64,000 nucleotides of DNA from Endozoicomonas elysicola (GCF_000710775.1 NZ_JOJP01000001.1:4488141-4552140), one strand, 5' to 3'; shown: positions 53,629 through 63,694, counted from the first letter of the stretch. Program-made: numbers and translations. Notes: generated by a model from the sequence alone, not told the origin.

Positions 53629-53723
53629 AACAAACCCCTTTAAAAATTGTGGTTTTTGCCACAGTCTAGTCGTCAGGACCTCCTGCATTTATAATTCTGA
53701 CTTTATTCCATCAGTGATCACCC

Positions 53724-54380
53724 ATGCAGGCTTCTGTCATACGCTCTACTTCAAAAAACCGATTACTCCTCTTCAATAAACCTTACGGTGTTCTCACTCA
53801 GTTCACTGACCAGGAAGGTCGGCAAACTCTGAAGGATTTCATCAACATTCCCGGCATTTACCCTGCAGGCAGGCTGGACCGAGACAGTGAAGGGTTATTG
53901 CTGCTGACCAACAATGGTCAGTTACAAAACCTTATTGCCTCACCAAAACACAAGATGCCCAAAACGTACTGGGTTCAGGTTGAGGGAATCCCCGATGCCC
54001 AAGCTTTAGACCATCTTTGTACTGGAGTAGTTCTAAATGATGGCCCCACTCTTCCAGCGCAGGCAGAACTCATTGATTCGCCTGAAGTTTGGGACAGAAG
54101 CCCCCCCATACGAGAAAGAAAGTCGGTACCGGATTGCTGGATTCAATTAACCATTCAGGAGGGTAGAAACCGTCAAGTCAGAAGAATGACTGCCGCTATT
54201 GGTCATCCAACGCTCAGGCTGATTCGCTGCCAGATTGGACCATGGAAAATTGACGGTCTACAGCCAGGACATTGGCGTGAGTTGGAAATCCCTGCTTCAC
54301 TGAAAGACAAACTCATTAACAATAAATCCAACAGTGTGAAGTGGAAAACATCAGGAAAACGCCCTCGCTGGAAGCGATAA
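53724..54380 (+). CDS. rluE: 23S rRNA pseudouridine synthase RluE
   Basis: The 218-residue protein has the RsuA/RluE fold: [16 protein letters not shown], the catalytic-motif [17 protein letters not shown] with the essential Asp, KTYWVQVEG, and [23 protein letters not shown]. RluE makes a pseudouridine in domain V of 23S rRNA (U2457 in E. coli). It lacks an S4 domain, as RluE does. The C-terminus is basic. It overlaps the next gene by 40 bp. Confidence 0.92.
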   Translation: MQASVIRSTSKNRLLLFNKPYGVLTQFTDQEGRQTLKDFINIPGIYPAGRLDRDSEGLLLLTNNGQLQNLIASPKHKMPKTYWVQVEGIPDAQALDHLCTGVVLNDGPTLPAQAELIDSPEVWDRSPPIRERKSVPDCWIQLTIQEGRNRQVRRMTAAIGHPTLRLIRCQIGPWKIDGLQPGHWRELEIPASLKDKLINNKSNSVKWKTSGKRPRWKR

Positions 54381-54820
54381 TTCTTCAGCACTATTTGCCA
54401 GTCAGCAAAGCGGCATTAGCGATAACCCTTACGACGATCACCATTTTGTCTCTATTGCCTGTAGACAACATTAAAGGCATTGATCTGACATTCTGGAATC
54501 TGCCGGTCGCTGCTGACAAAATAGCTCATTTTATTGCTTTTCTAGTTATCTCAGGGCTTATTGATAGCTTCTGTTATCAAGATGCGTTTAACCTTAAAAA
54601 AGCAGCAATCGCGGCCATTTATGGTATTTGGATCGAAAGCCTACAATCCCTTACGGATTATCGACACCCCTCTTTTTGGGATATCGTCGCTAACTGTGTT
54701 GGCATACTTATGTATTGGATGCTCATTCCTTTATTTAAAATAACTCCCATTTTAAGAGTTCGATGGCAATATAAAGAAACAACTCACCTTGAGACAACCT
54801 CAGAGCATGTTGATAAATAA
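54341..54820 (+). CDS. VanZ-like membrane protein
   Basis: The 159-residue protein has four hydrophobic segments and the VanZ-like pattern [53 protein letters not shown]. The conserved His, the ESLQ motif and [11 protein letters not shown] match the family. Its role is unknown; relatives occur near cell-envelope genes and in glycopeptide resistance. Its start is a GTG inside rluE. It converges with the next gene, 10 bp away. Confidence 0.82.
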   Translation: MENIRKTPSLEAIILQHYLPVSKAALAITLTTITILSLLPVDNIKGIDLTFWNLPVAADKIAHFIAFLVISGLIDSFCYQDAFNLKKAAIAAIYGIWIESLQSLTDYRHPSFWDIVANCVGILMYWMLIPLFKITPILRVRWQYKETTHLETTSEHVDK

Positions 54821-54830
54821 TGTAGCTCAC

Positions 54831-55685
54831 TTATGCATCGCTACTACCAAGAAAATGACTGTAAGGTATAACCGAGCTTTCAAATAGCACAACAGGAACG
54901 TTTTCTCCTCCTGAGTTTTTTACTACCTTCAGATTACCTTTGGTCTCATTATCAGGAACAACAACCATCTTCGGCGTATATCCATCCTTAATCTGACTTA
55001 TTAAAGTATCCGGATCAGAAAAAACTTTTACCTTAATTCCATCTTTTGCGAGCGTACGCCTGAACAGGTTCTGCTCCTCAGTGGAAAGTCCTATTAGTGC
55101 GATAGAAGGGGTAACCGGAGGGATCACAATGCTACCAAACAAAAATAAAAGGTTACTCCCTGCAACAGGAATCAAACCAGCATTTCTGGGCGTGTAGGCA
55201 AGATTGACACTCATGCCTCGTCCATCTTCATCCCGGTAGCGAATTGAAGGATAGGCATAGGGTTGAATGGCTCCTGAATCAAAACCAGATAACCATTGGA
55301 AAGTTCCCATAATTGAAAGGGCAAGATTCAGATCAATACTCCAGCGTTCGGATATATGAAAGGAAAAGCGAAGAATAGGACCAGTGAAGATCATCGGCAA
55401 AAAGCGGCAATCAAACATGCCCCCAAACTGCCAGAGTAAATCAACATCTCCCCATTCATTTTCATAGCCCGTTAAGACAACTTTTCCAGCAATTCCTGGA
55501 TTTAGAACAAAGCGACCATCACCATCCAGTAAAATACCAGAATTCTGCTGCTGAAAGCCTCTGTCGATATGAGCCGATAAGCCCGTAATATCTATTTCAA
55601 ACCCACTTACCCTGAACCCAAATAAAAGCAGGAAAATGCATATGGAAAGCTGAAGTTTTTTGATTAAACTGAAAGCCCTTGGCAT
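54831..55685 (-). CDS. Exported beta-barrel-like protein with C-terminal receiver-like domain
   Basis: The 284-residue protein has an N-terminal signal or anchor (LQLSICIFLLLFGFRVSG). Residues about 30-195 are strand-rich with amphipathic patterns, somewhat like PagP/acyloxyacyl hydrolase-type small barrels (SIDLNLALSIMGTFQWLSG, YAYPSIRYRDEDGRGMSVNLAYTPRN). Residues about 203-275 resemble a receiver fold (SIALIGLSTEEQNLFRRTLAKDGIKVKVFSDPDTLISQIKDGYTPKMVVVPDN) but without the acidic pair of true receivers. A receiver-like domain on an exported protein is odd. Function is unknown. Confidence 0.55.
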   Translation of the reverse strand: MPRAFSLIKKLQLSICIFLLLFGFRVSGFEIDITGLSAHIDRGFQQQNSGILLDGDGRFVLNPGIAGKVVLTGYENEWGDVDLLWQFGGMFDCRFLPMIFTGPILRFSFHISERWSIDLNLALSIMGTFQWLSGFDSGAIQPYAYPSIRYRDEDGRGMSVNLAYTPRNAGLIPVAGSNLLFLFGSIVIPPVTPSIALIGLSTEEQNLFRRTLAKDGIKVKVFSDPDTLISQIKDGYTPKMVVVPDNETKGNLKVVKNSGGENVPVVLFESSVIPYSHFLGSSDA

Positions 55686-55903
55686 AGCAAATAAACCCCA
55701 CCCCCTAACCCATTGACTAATCAGGCAACCAAGAGATGGACAAAAACATAAGCAAATAGTTCAAGAACAAACGAATGCCATACTTATACGTATCAGGAAG
55801 GCCAGAAACAGTACATCTCTCCCCTTCCATAGTTACCAGAAAACTCAAAACTATAATGTTGGAAGGGAGTATTTAATAATCCAAAGACTATGGTCATCTA
55901 TAG

Positions 55904-57253
55904 CTACTGCCAGCTTACTATAGGCCTGGGTGCAGTGATTAAAGGCTGGTGAGCATTCGTCGAACAGGCAACGCCATGATTATTCAAAAGATTGCAGGCA
56001 TACTGCGCAATCTCATAATGAGTATGGGCAGTCGGATGAACCGTATCGAAAAAGAAGTGTTCATCAGGATTGGAACAGACTGGAACCTCTTCCCCAGCAG
56101 CAGAGTGAGATGCAACCTGTGCTGCATCAGCAAGGGATGGGTTATTCATGATGTGCTCAACAAGCCCTGCTCCATACTTTTCCTTGTGAGCATCAATGTT
56201 TGGAAGTCCCGCAGTTATCCCCAGACAAGGTTTATCCGTGATAATGCCATGCTGTGCTGCTCCAGAGATCAACTGATTCATCATGGTTGCTGCATCCAAC
56301 TCAATAATCACCGTTTCCTTATAGCGCTCACGAACAGCTTGCAGAGCGGCTTTCAACTCGCTGTTGTTTTCCTGAACAGCATTGGCCATCCAGGCTCGAA
56401 CAGGTTCCGGTGCCAGCTGATATCGAGGCGTTAAATTAATGTCCGGAAGGTTTATAACCACTACATGCCTGGCACCCAGACGAATCAAGCGCGTAATATC
56501 AGACACATATTTATTCACCACCTCTTTGGAATCAGGCCAACCATTCAAATAGTCATTTGCACTGTTAAAGAACATCACCAGTGTCTTTGACCCATCAAAT
56601 GAGAGGTTTTCCTGTGACCAGGCACTAATAATCAAACCTTCACATGGGGGAACAAGACTGCCGGAAACGAAATCTTCCGCAAGGCTCTCAACCCCGTGAG
56701 CAATGTGAATAAGGTTACCAGGATGCTCCATTTTTTGAGGTGCACATAATGTCCAGCTACCAGCCATAGCCCGATTATCAAGGCTTGCCCCCAGCATATG
56801 ATGGAGATAATCAGGCCAAACTCCCTTAAATTCGATACCACCTGTGAACATGCCTTTCAAATAGTATTTAGGGTCAGGCAAAATCGGGATAGGCAGATGT
56901 TTAGTAAAATCCAGAAGTGCAGTTAAAGACTCTTTTTCGATGTGCAATAGCCGGGTGCGAATCCAGTGCAAATGAGAAACCGCAGCATACCCAGGCACAT
57001 CCTGCATCAGTGAATTATTCAGAAATGGCAGCAGGTTCAGCATAGGTTTGCCATCAACCATATTACCTTTCAGGGTGTTCAGCAGCTTCCAGGTTGAGAA
57101 TGGGCCATTACCATCTGAAACACTGTCCCCGAAAACAAGCACATTCTCGATGCGTATCAGATCCGAGGAATCATCTGAAACTGAGTACTCTGGCAAGACA
57201 GAGCAGCAAGAAACAACAACGAGAAAGCACAAACCCTTCAGAAAAGGTCTCAT
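55904..57253 (-). CDS. SGNH/GDSL lipase-esterase, probable lipoprotein
   Basis: The 449-residue protein has block I FGDSVSDGNG (nucleophile Ser44), block III-like FFNSANDYLNGW, and block V DTVHPTAHTH with the catalytic Asp/His. A signal peptide with possible lipobox VVSC (Cys16) precedes. It likely hydrolyses lipids or esters at the cell surface or after secretion, as in GDSL effectors of pathogens. The start at 57251-57253 is chosen so that the signal peptide is N-terminal; an upstream ATG would add 15 polar residues before it. Confidence 0.85.
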   Translation of the reverse strand: MRPFLKGLCFLVVVSCCSVLPEYSVSDDSSDLIRIENVLVFGDSVSDGNGPFSTWKLLNTLKGNMVDGKPMLNLLPFLNNSLMQDVPGYAAVSHLHWIRTRLLHIEKESLTALLDFTKHLPIPILPDPKYYLKGMFTGGIEFKGVWPDYLHHMLGASLDNRAMAGSWTLCAPQKMEHPGNLIHIAHGVESLAEDFVSGSLVPPCEGLIISAWSQENLSFDGSKTLVMFFNSANDYLNGWPDSKEVVNKYVSDITRLIRLGARHVVVINLPDINLTPRYQLAPEPVRAWMANAVQENNSELKAALQAVRERYKETVIIELDAATMMNQLISGAAQHGIITDKPCLGITAGLPNIDAHKEKYGAGLVEHIMNNPSLADAAQVASHSAAGEEVPVCSNPDEHFFFDTVHPTAHTHYEIAQYACNLLNNHGVACSTNAHQPLITAPRPIVSWQ

Positions 57254-57374
57254 GATAGCAACCTTGGAATCGTCTGATACTGGAATGAAAGTAGCCACAT
57301 ATCAGGATTGCTACCAATGAAACTTCGGTTGATATTTATGGGTTAATATAAACGACGATCATAATAAGACAGTA

Positions 57375-58118
57375 TTAAATTACTTGACTTAAAAAAACCT
57401 TTAAACGATCACTTTCCGGAGCATCAAAAAAGGCACTTGGTTCACAGTCAACCAATAACTCTCCTCCATCCATAAACAGCACCCGATCAGCAACTTCCCG
57501 GGCAAACCCCATCTCATGGGTAACGACTACCATCGTCATACCTTCTCTGGCCAGCTGCTTCATGACATCCAGAACTTCACCCACCATTTCCGGGTCAAGC
57601 GCGCTGGTTGGCTCATCAAACAGCATAATACGTGGTTGCATAGCCAAAGCTCGAGCTATGGCTACCCGCTGCTGCTGACCACCCGAGAGTTGTGGAGGAA
57701 AGCTGACGGCTTTATCCGCCAGACCTACTTTTAACAGCAGGTCTTTTGCTCTCTCTTCCGCTTCAACCCGACCAATCCCCCGAACCTTCATCGGTGCCAG
57801 ACAGATATTGTCCATCACGGATAAATGGGGAAACAGATTAAATGACTGGAAAACCATTCCCACTTCTTCCCTGAGCTTATTCACATCTCCAGGAGTCGTC
57901 AGTGAAATGCCATCAACAACAATCTCACCATCATTAATGGTTTCCAGCTGATTCAATGTTCTCAGGAAAGTCGACTTGCCGGAGCCACTGGGGCCGATAA
58001 CAACAACAACCTCCCCTTCCTGTACATTCTGATGAATATTCCTGAGTGCATGAACCCCATTGGGATAGATCTTTTCAACGCCTTTTACCTGAATAATGGC
58101 TTCAGTCTCTGACGGCAT
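57375..58118 (-). CDS. Polar amino acid ABC transporter ATPase (GlnQ/ArtP class)
   Basis: The 247-residue ATPase has Walker [10 protein letters not shown], signature [19 protein letters not shown], Walker [14 protein letters not shown] and switch His in [22 protein letters not shown]. It drives uptake of a polar amino acid with the permease and binding protein upstream. It overlaps the permease gene by 17 bp, in the order binding protein, permease, ATPase. The substrate may be glutamine, arginine, histidine or another polar amino acid. Confidence 0.93.
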   Translation of the reverse strand: MPSETEAIIQVKGVEKIYPNGVHALRNIHQNVQEGEVVVVIGPSGSGKSTFLRTLNQLETINDGEIVVDGISLTTPGDVNKLREEVGMVFQSFNLFPHLSVMDNICLAPMKVRGIGRVEAEERAKDLLLKVGLADKAVSFPPQLSGGQQQRVAIARALAMQPRIMLFDEPTSALDPEMVGEVLDVMKQLAREGMTMVVVTHEMGFAREVADRVLFMDGGELLVDCEPSAFFDAPESDRLKVFLSQVI

Positions 58119-59094
58119 ATCTCACCTCCAAACGACGAACCAGCAAGGAAAGAGAAGCTGTCAGAATCAGATACAAAAATGCAACGCTGAACCATACTTC
58201 GAATGGACTGAATGTCACACTCACCACTTCCCGCCCGGCCTTGGTCAGATCCGTCAGAGAAATCACGGATACCAGTGAGGAATCCTTGATCAGATTGATA
58301 AACTGTCCCGCCAGGGGAGGAAGTACTCGTTTAAAGGCCTGAGGAAGAATGACATAACGCATGGTTTTACCACGACTCATCCCGAGGCTTCTTCCCGCTT
58401 CCATCTGTCCCCGGCTGATGGACTCAATACCCGCCCGAATAATTTCTGCAACATAGGCTCCTGTGAATACAGACAACGCCACCACGCCAGCAGTGAATCG
58501 CTCCAGATCCAGAACCGTGCCAAGAAAGAAATAGACAATGAAGATTTGAACCAGCAGAGGGGTTCCGCGAACCAGCTCAACGTAGAGAGTAGCAAAATGT
58601 CGCAATGCTGGATTCGGGGATATTCGAGCCAAACCTGCCAGGGATCCCAGAAGAATGGCAAAAACAATGGAAACCAGCGATAGCTTAATGGTCATCCAGA
58701 GACCGGTGGCTATTGGCCCTGACTGCCATTGATAATTTACAGCCAGTAAATCTCCTTCAAAGATGAGGTCACCCTCAGCGATGACAAACTCCTGATAATT
58801 GACAATAACAGCACGTTCACTGTCGTCAATATCATTAACAAGGATTAACTGCCCCTTATCGTTACTTTCAATGGTGCCATCAAACTCAGCGCGGAGTTCA
58901 TCGCGGGCTTGATAAACGATGTACTGAGGAATACGATCCCAGCGCCAGATATAGTCAATCGCTTGACTGGACTTATAGATACCCAGACCCAACAGCAGCA
59001 ATATTGCAGCGAAAACCAGATTCCAGAGAACCTGGTTTGGCTGCTTCTCCATTTGCAAAGGCTGGCCTTTCACGGGTTTACTCTGCAGCATCAA
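58102..59094 (-). CDS. Polar amino acid ABC transporter permease (HisM/GltK class)
   Basis: The 330-residue membrane protein has an N-terminal TM, a periplasmic insert of about 80 residues (about 50-130) and then the permease core with [49 protein letters not shown] and the EAA loop [38 protein letters not shown]. The insert before the core is found in some GltK-like permeases. It starts 3 bp after the binding-protein gene; the exact start (59094 or an ATG 42 bases later) is not certain. Confidence 0.9.
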   Translation of the reverse strand: MMLQSKPVKGQPLQMEKQPNQVLWNLVFAAILLLLGLGIYKSSQAIDYIWRWDRIPQYIVYQARDELRAEFDGTIESNDKGQLILVNDIDDSERAVIVNYQEFVIAEGDLIFEGDLLAVNYQWQSGPIATGLWMTIKLSLVSIVFAILLGSLAGLARISPNPALRHFATLYVELVRGTPLLVQIFIVYFFLGTVLDLERFTAGVVALSVFTGAYVAEIIRAGIESISRGQMEAGRSLGMSRGKTMRYVILPQAFKRVLPPLAGQFINLIKDSSLVSVISLTDLTKAGREVVSVTFSPFEVWFSVAFLYLILTASLSLLVRRLEVRYAVRD

Positions 59095-59097
59095 CCG

Positions 59098-59907
59098 TTA
59101 CTTAAGGGTCTTGTGCCATTCGGAACTTTCGAACCATTTGGCATAGATCTTATCGTAGGTACCATCACCCTGAATCTGACGCATGAAGTTATTCAACCAG
59201 TTCAAGAAATCCGGGTCACCTTTACGAACACCCCAGGCCAGTGGCTCATAGGTAAATGGAGTATCCAGGTGAACCAGTTTTCCTGGGTTCTGGCTGGAGT
59301 AAACCGCGTTGAATGGCAGGTCATAGATAAATGCATCTGCTTTGCCATTCACCACCTCAATAGCACCTTCTGACTCAGTTTCAAACAGTCTGAGTTTGGC
59401 CTTGCTCAAATAGCGCTTGGCAGCAATATCACCTGTAGTACCCAATTTAGAAACCACAGTGTATTTAGAGTCATTAAGATCTTTATAAGACTGAACTTCA
59501 TCTTCGAGACCATTTCTGACCATGATACTCTGGCCAATAACAATATAAGGGTCCGCAAAGTTGATTTGCAGGTTACGCTCGGCGGTCAGTGTCATACCTG
59601 ACATGATGATATCGAACTTATCAGTCACCAGGGCTGGAATGATGCCATCCCAGGCAGTGTTCACAATCTCAAGCTTTACCCCCATGGCCTTGGCCATTTG
59701 ACGGGCAATATCCACATCAAAGCCAACAATTTTGCCTTGCTTGTTGGTCATCTCAAACGGCATATAGCCAGCATCCAGACCAACACGGAGCACTTTACGT
59801 TCCATAATCTGATTGAGTGTGGATTTTTCCCAAAGGTCGTTATCAGAGGCAAACAACGATGTACTGAATGCGAGCAGAAATGCCAGCATGGCGGTAATTT
59901 TTTTCAT
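59098..59907 (-). CDS. Polar amino acid ABC transporter substrate-binding protein
   Basis: The 269-residue periplasmic protein has a signal peptide (MKKITAMLAFLLAFSTSLFA) and the SBP family 3 signature: VLRVGLDAGYMPFEMTNKQGKIVGFDVDIARQMAKAMGVK, WDGIIPALVTDKFDIIMSGMTLTAERNLQINFADPY. It delivers a polar amino acid to the permease. The ATG at 59905-59907 has AGGAG at good distance. It is the first gene of the operon. Confidence 0.93.
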   Translation of the reverse strand: MKKITAMLAFLLAFSTSLFASDNDLWEKSTLNQIMERKVLRVGLDAGYMPFEMTNKQGKIVGFDVDIARQMAKAMGVKLEIVNTAWDGIIPALVTDKFDIIMSGMTLTAERNLQINFADPYIVIGQSIMVRNGLEDEVQSYKDLNDSKYTVVSKLGTTGDIAAKRYLSKAKLRLFETESEGAIEVVNGKADAFIYDLPFNAVYSSQNPGKLVHLDTPFTYEPLAWGVRKGDPDFLNWLNNFMRQIQGDGTYDKIYAKWFESSEWHKTLK

Positions 59908-60084
59908 TATAACTCCTGTCCGCAACCAGAAATCCTATGAATCTGGAGCCAGAACTTTTTTTATCATTATGTACGGCTAATCGCTGACCGCTTTACCCTC
60001 GAATTCAAACCAGTTACACGAGGAAACATTCTGCATTGTACATACCCTGTCGTTTTTGACCAGAGCCTGAATCAAAAACCACAC

Positions 60085-60114
60085 ATAAAAAAACTGCCGG
60101 TATAACCGGCAGTT
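60085..60114 (-). terminator. Rho-independent terminator after the V-ATPase A gene
   Basis: AACTGCCGGT-ATA-ACCGGCAGTT (60092-60114) is a perfect 10-bp stem. On the minus strand TTTTTT follows. It ends the V-ATPase transcript about 30 bases after the subunit A stop. Confidence 0.92.
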
Positions 60115-60143
60115 CTGGGTTAAAGCTATTTAACAATGAAGCA

Positions 60144-62003
60144 TCATGCAGCCAGAGCACCCATTGCGTGCTGGCTGCGAAGCTCCTGAATACGGTTCAT
60201 GTAGTTGTTGTACTCAGGGGATCCATGATGCGCATAGTGCATGTTCTTGAACAGGCCTGTCAGCTTGATGAAGTAATCACGCACTTCTTCTTTGTCACTG
60301 AAGCTGTACTGCTGACGAATCAGACTGACCACCAGGTCAAAGTTTTCCTGCTGACGATTGATTGGGCAGGAAGCGTCCACATCGTCAAAAGCGTCCTGTT
60401 GTAGGTACACCATGTCCAGCATGAAGGACTTCTGGAACGTCACGTAGTCTTCCAGGGTGATACCCTCTTCACCGGTTACCTGCATCATCTGGTTGATGCT
60501 GTCACCACGAACCAGCAGCTCCTGCATCTCCTTAACGTTACTGACCCACTCTGGTGACAGATTCTTGGAGTACCAGTCTTCCAGCTGATCCAGGTAACGA
60601 GACCAGGAGATCAATGGATCAATCGCTGGGTAGAAGCGCTTATAAGCACGGTCATAAGACAGACCAAGGAACGCTTTTACCGTACTCAGGGTTGCCTGGG
60701 TCACTGGCTCTTCAAAGTTACCACCGGCAGGTGATACAGAACCAATCATGGTCAGGGAGCCTTCGTCACCGTCTTCATTGCGAACCACACCACAACGCTC
60801 GTAAACACCCTTGATGGCAGAGTCCATATAGGCAGGGAAGCCTTCTTCACCCGGAATCTCTTCCAGACGGTTAGAGGTTTCACGCATTGCCTGAGCCCAG
60901 CGGGAAGTAGAGTCCGCCAAGGCCAGAACATTGTAACCCATCTGGCGATAGTACTCACCCAGTGTCAGACCGGTGTAGATAGAGGCCTCACGGGCAGCTA
61001 CCGGCATGGACGACGTATTACAGATGATTACGGTACGGTCGATCAGGGCACCACCAGTCTTAGGATCCTGCAGATGCGGGAACTCTTCGATGGTTTCTAC
61101 TACCTCACCGGCACGCTCACCACAGGCAGTGACAATTACAATATCCGCATCACAGTACCGGGAGAAGCCGTGCTGCAGTACGGTCTTACCGGAACCGAAA
61201 GGTCCTGGGATACAGCCGGTACCACCACGAGCAATCGGGAAGAAGGTATCGACGATTCGGGTGGTTGTGATCAGTGGCTGGTTAGGATAGAGACGCTCGG
61301 TCTTTCCTTTCGCAGCGAGTGTTTCAGAAATCGACTTACGCACCGGCCAGCGCTGGTACATGGTCAGAGGAATTTCTTCCCCCTTCTGGTTCTTAACCCG
61401 AGCCACCACAGTGTCAACAGAGAAGTTACCTTCCTGAATCCAAACCACTTCCACTTCGCCCACAGTATCAAATGGAATCATGATCTTATGAGTAAAGCGA
61501 CCTTCCGGCACCGTACCAAAGGTTTGGCCAGCATGAAGTCGATCGCCAATTTTGGCAACGGCGGTAAAGGCCCAGTTTTGGGTTCGATCCAGGGACTCAA
61601 CCTGAACACCTCGCTGCAAAAAACGGCCATGTAGATTCGCCAGACGTTCCAGTGGGTTCTGCAGACCGTCGTAAATCATACTGAGAATACCAGGCCCCAG
61701 ATCCACAGACAGCATGTGCCCGGTCTGAATGATCATGTCTCCTACAGCGACACCACGGGTTTCTTCAAACACCTGGATGTCAGCAGTATTACCACGAACA
61801 CGGAGAATTTCAGCCATCAGCTGTTCTTCTACCGCCTCATTGGCGCGACGGCTTGGCAGTACATAAACCACCTCGTTCTTAACCAGAGGCTTTCTCTCAC
61901 CATCCTGGCCAGTGATGCTTTCGATGGTAATGATATCACCCATCACCGCTACCACCCGGGCAGAGGCCTGTTGCATCAAATCTGTATTTGTCTCTTCAGT
62001 CAT
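60144..62003 (-). CDS. atpA: V-type ATPase catalytic subunit A
   Basis: The 619-residue protein has the A-subunit pattern: the non-homologous region (about 115-200), Walker A GPFGSGKT (267-274), Walker B-type IVIVTACGERAGEV, and ALADSTSRWAQAMRETSNRLEEIPGEEGFPAYMDS. It hydrolyses ATP to pump ions, or makes ATP, as the catalytic part of the V1 head. It is the last gene of the K-E-DUF2764-A run and is followed by a terminator, so B, D and I are not downstream as they are in Chlamydia. They may lie beyond the right edge. Confidence 0.95.
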   Translation of the reverse strand: MTEETNTDLMQQASARVVAVMGDIITIESITGQDGERKPLVKNEVVYVLPSRRANEAVEEQLMAEILRVRGNTADIQVFEETRGVAVGDMIIQTGHMLSVDLGPGILSMIYDGLQNPLERLANLHGRFLQRGVQVESLDRTQNWAFTAVAKIGDRLHAGQTFGTVPEGRFTHKIMIPFDTVGEVEVVWIQEGNFSVDTVVARVKNQKGEEIPLTMYQRWPVRKSISETLAAKGKTERLYPNQPLITTTRIVDTFFPIARGGTGCIPGPFGSGKTVLQHGFSRYCDADIVIVTACGERAGEVVETIEEFPHLQDPKTGGALIDRTVIICNTSSMPVAAREASIYTGLTLGEYYRQMGYNVLALADSTSRWAQAMRETSNRLEEIPGEEGFPAYMDSAIKGVYERCGVVRNEDGDEGSLTMIGSVSPAGGNFEEPVTQATLSTVKAFLGLSYDRAYKRFYPAIDPLISWSRYLDQLEDWYSKNLSPEWVSNVKEMQELLVRGDSINQMMQVTGEEGITLEDYVTFQKSFMLDMVYLQQDAFDDVDASCPINRQQENFDLVVSLIRQQYSFSDKEEVRDYFIKLTGLFKNMHYAHHGSPEYNNYMNRIQELRSQHAMGALAA

Positions 62004-62078
62004 GTGTATAACCGTTGTCGTAAATCGTCAGCTATATGTCGTTGTAGACACTTCTGTCATAGTCGACACTGTTGACGT

Positions 62079-62768
62079 TTAATCTGGGGAACCCGGCAAT
62101 TGGTGGGCAAATTCGCCCAATGCCTGCTGGGTCAGCTCATTAAACCGAACCACTGCCTCTTCGCCATTGTAGGCCGTCCAGCGCGCCACCAGGTTCCAGC
62201 GAAGCAGATAGATCACCACGGCTTCAAAGTCGAAACGATGTCTGGCACCAAGCTCATTCAGCTTGTTCCATACCGCTTCCATCACTGTTTTTTCCAGCGT
62301 GAGGTAGTCTTTTTTGCTCAGGCATTCAACAGCCACCGGTATCCACGGGAATGCATTCTGCAAACCGAGTGTTGGATGATTCCAGTTGCGGCGGATGTAT
62401 GCGTAGCGGCTACCGTAACTCCATTTCGCCGACGTCGGAGCCTGTATACCATTGGCCTTTCGTCTCAAGGCAGCAGCAATGGTTCGCATATCCAGACGCC
62501 AGTTCACCAGCTCTTTCAGATCAGGGCTGTCCAACTCCTGTAACAGGCGCTCTGCCAGGTTGATCAAATACTCTTCTTTGATCTCTTCGCCCAGGTGGCT
62601 CCAGTGAACCAGCTGCTCGACCTTAACCAGGGTTTCACGATCTTCCGTGGACAGCATGGCCAGACGACGATCCAGCTGAATTCGGGAGATAGGCGTAATC
62701 TTGCTGTTAAACAGTGAGTCAATATGCGGCAGCGATGTCAGCAGGGTATAGTAGGCATTGTCTGCCAT
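62079..62768 (-). CDS. DUF2764 protein, bacterial V-ATPase-associated subunit
   Basis: The 229-residue protein (YYTLLTSLPHIDSLFNSKITPISRIQLDRRL at the start; GSRYAYIRRNWNHPTLGLQNAFPWIP in the middle; FDFEAVVIYLLRWNLVARW near the end) matches DUF2764. This family occurs in V-ATPase operons of Chlamydiae, spirochetes and Bacteroidetes between subunits E and A and may replace subunit C. Here it has the same neighbours. The start at 62768 has GAGGAGAATGAG upstream. Confidence 0.88.
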   Translation of the reverse strand: MADNAYYTLLTSLPHIDSLFNSKITPISRIQLDRRLAMLSTEDRETLVKVEQLVHWSHLGEEIKEEYLINLAERLLQELDSPDLKELVNWRLDMRTIAAALRRKANGIQAPTSAKWSYGSRYAYIRRNWNHPTLGLQNAFPWIPVAVECLSKKDYLTLEKTVMEAVWNKLNELGARHRFDFEAVVIYLLRWNLVARWTAYNGEEAVVRFNELTQQALGEFAHQLPGSPD

Positions 62769-62874
62769 CTCATTCTCCTCTATTTCAGGACAAGCATCAG
62801 GACACAAGTCCTCAGGATGAGAAACCGGATCAGACGGCAGCCGTAAACCCGGCTACCGATGATCTGACATCACT

Positions 62875-63567
62875 TTATTTAATAATGCCTTCAAGCAGGG
62901 CACGGAAACGTGGCTGCAGGTGCTTCAGCAGAACCGCAGCAACCGCTTCGTCTGTCAACTCTACCTGGATATCCTTATCTTTCAGACGGAACGCAATGCC
63001 ACTCTGGCCGGCACCACCAACGGTGAACGTCACGCCATCCTGAAGCATCTCACTGGCACGCTTCATGGCAAACTCCAGCAGGCCACCCGCCTTGAGAAGT
63101 TCAGGGTTATCGCGCAGTTCATCCACACCAATCACTTTTCTTGGCAGGATCACTTCGATGTTGTTTTCGCCACGGAGGTTGTTCTGGCCAGCAACTTCAA
63201 GAATCATCTCTTCCAGCAGTTTGTCACCTTCCATGGAATGGCTGACGACCGCACGTATCTGGTCAGAGAATTTTTCCAGCAGATAATCTTTCAGCTCAAG
63301 GATGGCATTACGCTCAGCCAGCTGCAGTGCTTCTTTACCCGCTTTGGTAATAAAATCAGCTTCTTCACGGGCCTTGCCAACAATGGCACTGGCACGCTTT
63401 TCGGCATCCGCGATCATCTCAGCGGCTTTGGCTTCAGCATCAGAAATAATCTTGCCCGCTTCCTGGCGGCCACTGTCGACGCCCTGGTTACGCAGCTTTT
63501 CGATTAGTTCCTGAACACCGACGGAAACGGTTTTCCCGGTTTGTTTTTCAGGAGTTGCAGTACTCAT
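62875..63567 (-). CDS. atpE: V-type ATPase subunit E (peripheral stalk)
   Basis: The 230-residue protein has a long N-terminal coiled coil (EAGKIISDAEAKAAEMIADAEKRASAIVGKAREEADFI) and a globular C-terminal domain (AGGLLEFAMKRASEMLQDGVTFTVGG; AAVLLKHLQPRFRALLEG). This is the layout of V/A-ATPase subunit E, which with another subunit forms the peripheral stalk. It lies between K and DUF2764, as in related operons. Confidence 0.85.
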   Translation of the reverse strand: MSTATPEKQTGKTVSVGVQELIEKLRNQGVDSGRQEAGKIISDAEAKAAEMIADAEKRASAIVGKAREEADFITKAGKEALQLAERNAILELKDYLLEKFSDQIRAVVSHSMEGDKLLEEMILEVAGQNNLRGENNIEVILPRKVIGVDELRDNPELLKAGGLLEFAMKRASEMLQDGVTFTVGGAGQSGIAFRLKDKDIQVELTDEAVAAVLLKHLQPRFRALLEGIIK

Positions 63568-63608
63568 TATCTAATCCTGTATTTGCTAATGGGTCAGTAA
63601 GTTTTTGT

Positions 63609-63675
63609 CACCACAAAGACACGAAGGCACAGAGAAATGATTTTTTAAACGCTGTGTCTTAGTGACTTTGTGGTG
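63609..63675. repeat. 24-bp inverted repeat between atpE and atpK
   Basis: The arm at 63609-63632 (begins CACCACAAAG, ends GGCACAG) pairs with 63652-63675 (ends CTTTGTGGTG) with three mismatches, around a 19-base loop. It lies inside the operon, so it forms a stem-loop in the mRNA. It could tune the ratio of K to downstream subunits. The arm also resembles a CTTTGTGGTG-type repeat I recall from many bacterial intergenic regions, so it may be mobile. Confidence 0.75.
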
Positions 63676-63694
63676 CCAATCATTCACCACATCA

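Noticed and set aside
61074-61634. 186-codon open frame on the plus strand
   Set aside because: It is antisense to the V-ATPase A gene and has no family features.
62920-63507. 195-codon open frame on the plus strand
   Set aside because: It is antisense to atpE; the long frame results from the coiled-coil codon pattern on the other strand.
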